A program made the translations under genes and the position numbers. Shown in pieces: positions 12,593 through 12,956 of a stretch of 12,956 bases of DNA; the stretch's first letter is position 1, and the number at the start of each line of letters is the position of its first letter. The notes beneath the pieces are model-generated. The model searched no databases. It saw only the letters and a program-made list of their open reading frames with translations, and was not told where the DNA came from. This stretch comes from an uncultured Candidatus Saccharibacteria bacterium (lineage in GTDB: Bacteria > Patescibacteriota > Saccharimonadia > Saccharimonadales > Saccharimonadaceae). The DNA is taken from positions 1 to 12,956 of the forward strand of contig CALHZJ010000032.1 of NCBI GenBank assembly GCA_938041005.1, written 5' to 3'.

Positions 12593-12616
12593 AAAAAAGA
12601 CCTCACGGCGTATGAG
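12593..12616 (-). other. Small hairpin with U-run near the 5' end of the tuf mRNA
   Basis: CUCAU and GUGAG (12616-12612 and 12606-12602) pair over 5 bp including one U-G, and U6 follows within three bases. It falls at the predicted tuf start site. It might be a weak terminator for read-through from tgt or an attenuator, but the stem is too short to be convincing. Confidence 0.2.
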
Positions 12617-12620
12617 TTTA

Positions 12621-12649
12621 ATTATAACGATTTTCCAATCAGTTGTAAA
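12621..12649 (-). promoter_or_regulatory. Promoter of tuf
   Basis: TTTACA (12649-12644), 17-bp spacer, TATAAT (12626-12621), five of six and six of six consensus bases. It starts four bases past the tgt stop codon and gives a leader of about 75 bases, as expected for a highly expressed gene. Confidence 0.85.
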
Positions 12650-12653
12650 TAGC

Positions 12654-12956
12654 CTATTTCTTACTATAATACTTCGCCAGGAACGAATCGCGGAACTCGT
12701 AAAAAGTCCCATCCTCCAAGCTGGCTCGAATATCGTCAACCAACTTAACGATAAATCGCTCATTATGAATTGACAACAACGTTCCAGCCAACGACTCGCG
12801 AGCGTGCAAAAGATGACAGAGATAAGCCGCCGTGTAATTCTTGCAAGTATAGCAATCGCAGTCGTCCATAATTGGCGCAAACATCTCACGGTATTTTCGA
12901 CCGCGCACATTGACCCGACCAAACGGCGTATACGCGGCGCCGTTCCTAGCTACTCG
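12654..12956 (-). CDS. tgt: Queuine/preQ1 tRNA-guanine transglycosylase, C-terminal end
   Basis: The enzyme exchanges guanine 34 of GUN-anticodon tRNAs for a queuosine precursor. Only the last 100 residues are present; the frame is open to the right edge. RNGAAYTPFGRVNVR matches the end of the barrel. CDCYTC, with a His 26 residues after the third Cys (in SIHN), reproduces the CxCxxC...H zinc site of bacterial Tgt. The catalytic Asp residues lie beyond the window. The frame must be read through 12908, since the GTG there is internal. The C-terminal EFRDSFLAKYY is also family-like. Confidence 0.95.
   Translation of the reverse strand, partial: RVARNGAAYTPFGRVNVRGRKYREMFAPIMDDCDCYTCKNYTAAYLCHLLHARESLAGTLLSIHNERFIVKLVDDIRASLEDGTFYEFRDSFLAKYYSKK

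Noticed and set aside
12560..12922. 120-codon minus-strand frame across the end of tgt and the tuf leader
   Set aside because: It runs out of frame through the clear Tgt zinc-site coding region and the tuf promoter, so it is spurious.

Overview
The window is mostly a slice of a compact bacterial chromosome at roughly 45% GC. It carries the tuf / S10 / early spc ribosomal-protein region, almost entirely on the minus strand. The best guess for the organism is a Candidate Phyla Radiation bacterium, probably a Saccharibacterium (TM7). This is inferred from the protein sequences, the tiny intergenic gaps with one-base TAATG overlaps, and the split S10 operon; no 16S gene is present to confirm it.

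In transcription order from the right edge on the minus strand: the C-terminal end of tgt (tRNA-guanine transglycosylase); tuf (EF-Tu) behind a TTTACA-N17-TATAAT promoter; one plus-strand gene for a cysteine-rich lipoprotein, converging on tuf at a shared terminator; an L-lactate dehydrogenase gene transcribed divergently from the lipoprotein gene; rpsJ (S10) with its own promoter and terminator; three non-ribosomal genes (a small three-helix membrane protein and two overlapping unknown frames that may be one frameshifted gene); then an unbroken run rplC-rplD-rplW-rplB-rpsS-rplV-rpsC-rplP-rpmC-rpsQ-rplN-rplX-rplE-rpsN-rpsH, closed by an intrinsic terminator.

The first ~540 bases differ sharply. 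They are about 23% GC by direct count (123 of 540) and hold the start of an alpha/beta-hydrolase gene with a strong AGGGGTG Shine-Dalgarno, looking like Firmicutes (Clostridia-type) DNA. The boundary lies in about 40 bp just beyond the rpsH terminator. It is either an assembly chimera or recent foreign DNA; the sequence alone cannot decide.

The main points of interest are the accessory island between rpsJ and rplC, with consensus promoters that predict leaderless or nearly leaderless mRNAs, a promoter whose -35 is the loop of the rpsJ terminator, a 12-bp direct repeat bracketing the membrane-protein gene and a T7 tract that breaks a reading frame, and a pair of ATTAC/GTAAT inverted repeats sitting on the -10 and start site of the near-consensus S10-operon promoter. 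No CRISPR array, tRNA, rRNA or insertion sequence was found. No gene-free stretch exceeds 300 bases; the longest, 7267-7458, holds the S10-operon promoter and leader.
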